A stretch of 28,043 nucleotides of DNA, taken from the NCBI GenBank assembly GCA_000435515.1, contig FR884175.1, forward strand, positions 1-28,043, written 5' to 3'. Shown here piece by piece: positions 24,556 to 28,043 of this stretch (positions within the stretch are counted from its first letter, which is position 1; each line of letters opens with the position of its first letter). A program made the position numbers and the translations under genes. The stretch is from Firmicutes bacterium CAG:582 (GTDB lineage: Bacteria; Bacillota_I; Bacilli_A; RF39; UBA660). The notes under the pieces are model-generated. The model saw only the letters and a program-made list of their open reading frames with translations, did not search any database and was not told the DNA's origin.

Positions 24556-24579
24556 TATATAAACTCCTTTTCTATAAAT

Positions 24580-24610
24580 ATTATACTATAATTTTTTTAA
24601 TAATAAACAA
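24580..24610 (-). promoter_or_regulatory. Candidate promoter of the DUF4870-like gene
   Basis: On the minus strand, -10 TATAAT (24580-24585) and a possible -35 TTGTTT (24605-24610) with a long 19-base spacer, about 25 bases before the ATG. Confidence 0.45.
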
Positions 24611-24631
24611 AAATATATATAATTTTTTTAT

Positions 24632-25180
24632 TTACATTGCTTTTCTACTAGACCTTGCTCTTTCTTTTGCTTCTTCCAAAGAAATGTAAGGGTTCATTTT
24701 TACGTAATAGCCTGTATTTGTAAGTTTATATCCTAATGATATAGCCATTTTAGTAGATGCTCCTGTAGTTGTTAAGTCTTTTATTGTTGTAAATACAAGA
24801 TCAGTATTCTTAAACAATTCTTCTTCAACTCTTTTTAAACATTCAAGTGCATATCCTTTATGTCTTTCACCTTCAAGTGTTTCTAGTTCTATATCACCTG
24901 TTAATGGATTTACAAACCTTATTTTACAAGATGTTACTGGAACATCATCGTGTAATAATAAATATTCAATTGGAGTATATTCCCAACTGTGTTCTTTATT
25001 TACAATATAAATCATTGCCTCTATATCAGATAGTTCATCTAAATAATTAGATTTTGAATCATTATAATGTGCGCGTGCACATTTATAATGATACTTATTT
25101 CTAAAATTTTCCCCTCGATATTCAATTAATAATTCTATACTTCTTATATCATCAGGACTTACTTTAACCAATTCAAACAT
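24632..25180 (-). CDS. GNAT-family N-acetyltransferase
   Basis: Transfers an acetyl group from acetyl-CoA to an amine; the substrate is unknown. The acetyl-CoA-binding segment is visible as ERHKGYALECLKRVEEELF (R-x-x-G-x-A form), with the typical late motif ASTKMAISLGYKLTNTGYYVKM. The ATG at 25180 (182 residues) is preferred to an upstream in-frame start at 25249, which adds a poorly conserved-looking hydrophobic stretch; the ribosome site AGAGTGG is weak in either case. It lies between, and on the same strand as, the DUF4870-like and OLD-type genes, without obvious functional link. Confidence 0.8.
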   Translation of the reverse strand: MFELVKVSPDDIRSIELLIEYRGENFRNKYHYKCARAHYNDSKSNYLDELSDIEAMIYIVNKEHSWEYTPIEYLLLHDDVPVTSCKIRFVNPLTGDIELETLEGERHKGYALECLKRVEEELFKNTDLVFTTIKDLTTTGASTKMAISLGYKLTNTGYYVKMNPYISLEEAKERARSSRKAM

Positions 25181-25335
25181 TATGACCACTCTTTCATTGT
25201 TGTTCTCATTATATAGCAAAGTCATGAGTGGTGCAAGAAAAAATGTCATATTTTAACTCGAAGATTTTTATTGAATTGGTAAAAGCCAAAATTAATATAA
25301 TTAAGCTTTTTGTATTAAATTTTTATTTTGTTATA

Positions 25336-27195
25336 TCATTTTTCTTTTCTATAATTCGATTCTTCAATGAATTTATATAATTTTTCGCACATATTTTTAA
25401 TTGGTATTGTTAAATCATCGGTGTTTTTTATATTTTCGGCTATTTTTTTTGAAAATTCTAGTTTATTTATTATAGTTCCTGTCGACTTTGATCCATATTT
25501 TCTTGACAATTCATAATGCTTATCAATAAAAGAACCCATATACACTTCTTTAGTGGCATATGCTTGTCCTTCGTATAGTTTCGAATACTTAATATTTCCA
25601 TTTGGAAATAATGTTTTTTCTAACACCTTTCTACTTATTGTGTTTTCAATTTCTCTTACTTTAAGCTCATAATATTTATCTTTAAATGCTTTTTTTAGAT
25701 TTCTTTTTCTTTTTACCTTAGTCGGAGAATCATTATCATTATCTAAAATTATATAACATCTATTGCTTATTCCCGAAGCATTGATAGTACTAATGTCTTT
25801 ATTATCTATAAAAGCCCAATGAGTTATATTGTTTCCGCCATATTCTATAAAAGCGTAATTAATATCCTCCTTATATTGAACTGTACTTTTTCCTTTTAAG
25901 TATACTTCTAAATATTTACTTATTAAAATTTTATCGCTTATGCCTTCTACCCAAATAGTACAATTTGAGATAAAAACGGAAGTGTTTTTTACACCAAGTA
26001 ATTCTAACACTTCTATATCTTTTGAGCTTGTATTTACAACTTTGAAACTATTATTTTTTTTGTTAGAATTTATAAATTTGTATATAGATGTATTAGTATA
26101 GTCTAAACAGCAATCAATTATGTGGTTTGAGTGTGTAGTAATAAAGAATTGTTGATCTTTAAATTCTTTACAGTTTTGTAAAATATTAATAAATAATCTT
26201 TGGTATCCAGGATGAAGATTTAATTCTGGTTCTTCTATAAAAAATATAGTGCTATTGTTTTTTTTATCGTACATTTTATAAAAAATTGTAATCAACTGTT
26301 TTATACCGTCTCCTAGTTCATGTAATGCTCTTTCTTCACCATTGCCGATTTTTATATTCAAATATCCTTTCTTTAATTGTGGAATAATTGTAAATCCTTC
26401 ATCATTATAAAATTCTTTAGATATAAAATTTTCGAAATCTTTTACAAATTTTCTATCTTTTTCTTCACCAAGAAGCTTGTCTTTAATATCGTCAAACAAA
26501 TCTTCAGCTGTAAATATAATTTTAGTATTTATGTTATAAGCCTTACTAACTTTATTTAAATATACGTGCTTAGAGTTAAGTTTATATTCTTCTATAGCAT
26601 TTCTTTGAGAAGCAGTCATTTGAATTGTGTCCAATTCTTTTTCATGTGTCAGTTCATAATAATTATTAAACAACTCTATTCCCCTTAAAATTGGAATATA
26701 AATTATATCTAAACTTTTTAATGTTTCATTAATATGAAAATTTTTTTCTTTTACAATATAGTTATGCATTTCATCTAAATATAGTTTTATACTTTTATAT
26801 TGTTCTTTAACATTTGGATTCAAAATATTGCTACTATTAATTTTAAGGCTATTTATATAATCGCTTGCTTCACAATAAAAATTAGCGTCATCCAACTCTA
26901 TTACATTTTGTGGCAATATAATCTTTTTTTCTGAAATGTTGTTATATTTATTTATAGAAACTAAAAAATTAGATTTACTTTTCTTAAAAGATTTTGTTTC
27001 TTCATCAGAAAAAGGTCCAGATATATTTACTACTTTATCTGAAGTTATTAAATATCTTAATAATCTACTTTTGCCACTATTATTTTCACCGATAAATATA
27101 TTTACTTTATTTAATGAGTATAAGTATTTTAAATCATTATCATATTTGTTTTTATATATATTTTCAACTCCAGTTATTTCAACAGCTTTTATCAT
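25336..27195 (-). CDS. OLD-family ATPase with TOPRIM nuclease domain
   Basis: A 619-residue protein joining an ABC/SMC-like ATPase to a TOPRIM domain. Walker A GENNSGKS at 36-43, Walker B IFFIEEPELNLHPG with E321/E322, and the switch ITTHSNHII are intact. The TOPRIM acidic residues are E417 (WVEGISDK) and D485/D487/D489 (ILDNDND). OLD-family proteins are ATP-regulated nucleases linked to phage defence or DNA repair; GajA of Gabija is one type. No GajB-like helicase gene adjoins it: the mini-helicase is about 1.9 kb away on the other strand with three genes between. It is therefore best called a standalone (class 1-like) OLD nuclease. AAGGAG precedes the ATG. A defence role is inference. Confidence 0.9.
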   Translation of the reverse strand: MIKAVEITGVENIYKNKYDNDLKYLYSLNKVNIFIGENNSGKSRLLRYLITSDKVVNISGPFSDEETKSFKKSKSNFLVSINKYNNISEKKIILPQNVIELDDANFYCEASDYINSLKINSSNILNPNVKEQYKSIKLYLDEMHNYIVKEKNFHINETLKSLDIIYIPILRGIELFNNYYELTHEKELDTIQMTASQRNAIEEYKLNSKHVYLNKVSKAYNINTKIIFTAEDLFDDIKDKLLGEEKDRKFVKDFENFISKEFYNDEGFTIIPQLKKGYLNIKIGNGEERALHELGDGIKQLITIFYKMYDKKNNSTIFFIEEPELNLHPGYQRLFINILQNCKEFKDQQFFITTHSNHIIDCCLDYTNTSIYKFINSNKKNNSFKVVNTSSKDIEVLELLGVKNTSVFISNCTIWVEGISDKILISKYLEVYLKGKSTVQYKEDINYAFIEYGGNNITHWAFIDNKDISTINASGISNRCYIILDNDNDSPTKVKRKRNLKKAFKDKYYELKVREIENTISRKVLEKTLFPNGNIKYSKLYEGQAYATKEVYMGSFIDKHYELSRKYGSKSTGTIINKLEFSKKIAENIKNTDDLTIPIKNMCEKLYKFIEESNYRKEK

Positions 27196-27235
27196 AAATT
27201 CAACTCCTTACTTACCAATTTGAAATTACTTTAAA

Positions 27236-27244
27236 TTTATAACA
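27236..27244 (-). promoter_or_regulatory. Extended -10 promoter of the OLD-type gene
   Basis: The minus strand reads TGTTATAAA (inside TTATGTTATAAAT), nearly the same as the block shared by three other promoters, about 40 bases before the ATG. Confidence 0.45.
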
Positions 27245-27258
27245 TAACATATGTGCAC

Positions 27259-27303
27259 AAAAAAGAGAGCATGCAAAATATAAATGCTTTTTGCATTGCT
27301 CTC
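27259..27303 (-). terminator. Terminator of the gene cut by the right edge
   Basis: A long hairpin: GAGAGCA then TGCAAAA on one arm pairs with TTTTGCA then TGCTCTC on the other (14 pairs, one bulged base), about 10-base loop. On the minus strand six T follow. Confidence 0.85.
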
Positions 27304-27368
27304 GTCGTCAATATTAAGTTATCATATTTATATTAAAATGTAAAGACTTCTTACTATTTTATAGCTTA

Positions 27369-28043
27369 CTATTGGTATTTGGTAATATCGTCTACTCTAG
27401 CTGCAAAGTAAGGTTTATCTTTAGAATCTTCTTTTAAAAATATTGTAAAAGTTTTATTAACATTAAGACTTCTTGATTCTTCTTTGGAATCTAGTGATGA
27501 AAATTTAACAACGTCCATTCCAGCTTCACTTTTTATCTTTCCACCATTTTCATTTAATTCAAATTTTATAGCTTGTAGAGCTTTATCTATAATTAAGGTA
27601 TTATTATCTTTATCATAAAATTCTTTGTTTTCTAGTTCTTTATATTCTTTTAATACATTTAAATTGATGTATGGCATTTTGAAATTATCTGATTTAGTAA
27701 ATTCTTTATTTCCTTTATAATTTGAACCAGTAGTTATTATATTGTTATAAATTTCTTCAAAAGTATCTCCTTTTGGATTTTTATTTATAATAATTTCATC
27801 ATTACTTGTTGTAGTTAATTTAATTGCAAAGTCATCTTCGTTATTATAGTAAATAATGTTTATTTGATTTTTATAAGATTCTTTATTATCTTTAAAACCA
27901 AAATATTTAATATTCTTTGTATCGTTAAATTTGTCTTCATCTAACTTCATAAACTCTGTTTTATATTTAAATTCACGATATAACATAGTGTAGAAAATGT
28001 ACCTTTCAAGACTATTGCTATTATTGTCTAAGGAATCATCACT
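27369..28043 (-). CDS. Hypothetical protein, 5' end beyond the window
   Basis: The frame stays open to the right edge: 19 more codons without a stop precede the first in-window ATG (27986), and that ATG has no ribosome site, so the gene very probably starts outside. The visible 224 residues are Lys/Asn/Asp/Glu-rich, with no membrane span and no family I recognise; beta-type stretches (NIKYFGFKDNKE, DDFAIKLTTTSNDEIII) suggest a soluble or extracellular domain. The end is firm, with a strong terminator about 65 bases past the stop. Confidence 0.7.
   Translation of the reverse strand, partial: SDDSLDNNSNSLERYIFYTMLYREFKYKTEFMKLDEDKFNDTKNIKYFGFKDNKESYKNQINIIYYNNEDDFAIKLTTTSNDEIIINKNPKGDTFEEIYNNIITTGSNYKGNKEFTKSDNFKMPYINLNVLKEYKELENKEFYDKDNNTLIIDKALQAIKFELNENGGKIKSEAGMDVVKFSSLDSKEESRSLNVNKTFTIFLKEDSKDKPYFAARVDDITKYQ

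Noticed and set aside
25250..25335. Possible terminator between the OLD-type gene and the GNAT gene
   Set aside because: Only weak AAAAGC/GCTTTT pairing with a long AT-rich loop; not strong enough to call. Nothing else was seen in this gap.
22103..27195. A Gabija defence system (GajA-like OLD nuclease plus GajB-like helicase)
   Set aside because: The two genes are on opposite strands, about 1.9 kb apart, with three unrelated genes between, and the helicase resembles helicase IV beside addAB. They are not an operon.
27265..27303. Long inverted repeat considered as an attachment site or mobile-element end
   Set aside because: No matching copy, no integrase or transposase, and it is followed by T6 on the strand of the gene ending at 27369, so a terminator explains it.
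1..28043. Mycoplasma-type code (TGA as Trp)
   Set aside because: Trp codons in conserved positions (for example in uvrA) are TGG, and TGA ends real genes such as those at 12580 and 25336.

Overview
The window is an AT-rich, gene-dense bacterial chromosome segment using the standard code: Trp is TGG and TGA is used as a stop. The gene set (AddAB, a TagO/WecA-type transferase, VanY-type carboxypeptidase, PduL, rubrerythrin), strong AGGAG/AGGTGAT ribosome sites and a B. subtilis-type LexA-box candidate point to a low-GC Bacillota. A small-genome, uncultured gut-type member of Bacilli/Erysipelotrichia is my best guess, held with low confidence. I see no insertion sequence, CRISPR array, prophage, rRNA gene or replication origin. 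No gap without a gene exceeds 300 bases.

Layout. (1) 1-9224, minus strand: uvrA with a possible SOS operator; a cassette of membrane-anchored XRE regulator, secreted protein and FtsX-shaped membrane protein, whose second gene sits behind a hairpin that buries its ribosome site; dusB and pduL; then a HAD phosphatase coupled to a WecA/TagO-like transferase. (2) 9325-9401: tRNA-Glu(CTC) with its own promoter and terminator. (3) 9481-12427: a tight three-gene operon of unrecognised helical proteins that seem to share a repeat-like motif. (4) 12580-13428, plus strand: a small membrane protein, a small acidic protein and a tiny XRE regulator. (5) 13441-14710, minus strand: a short RluA-type pseudouridine synthase and a membrane-anchored, probably inactive nuclease-like protein. 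(6) 14825-23473, plus strand: a Lys/Thr-rich membrane protein, a VanY-like carboxypeptidase, a compact addB-addA pair, and a miniature helicase IV-like protein. (7) 23470-28043, minus strand: rubrerythrin with a possible PerR box, a DUF4870-like membrane protein, a GNAT acetyltransferase, a standalone OLD-type ATPase-TOPRIM nuclease (possible defence gene), and a gene cut by the right edge.

How it fits together. DNA repair is the main theme (uvrA, addAB, mini-helicase, possibly the OLD nuclease). Cell envelope genes are second (WecA-like, VanY-like, several anchored proteins). PduL probably serves fermentative acetyl-phosphate metabolism, because no microcompartment genes are visible. Transcription units are short and compact: at least eight terminator hairpins contain or touch the stop codon of the gene they end, several gene pairs overlap by 1-13 nt, and promoters repeatedly use an extended -10 (TGnTATAAT).

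The best candidates for something undescribed are the attenuated secreted-protein cassette (2.9-6.0 kb), the three-gene helical-protein operon (9.5-12.4 kb), the mini-helicase beside addAB, and the lone OLD nuclease.
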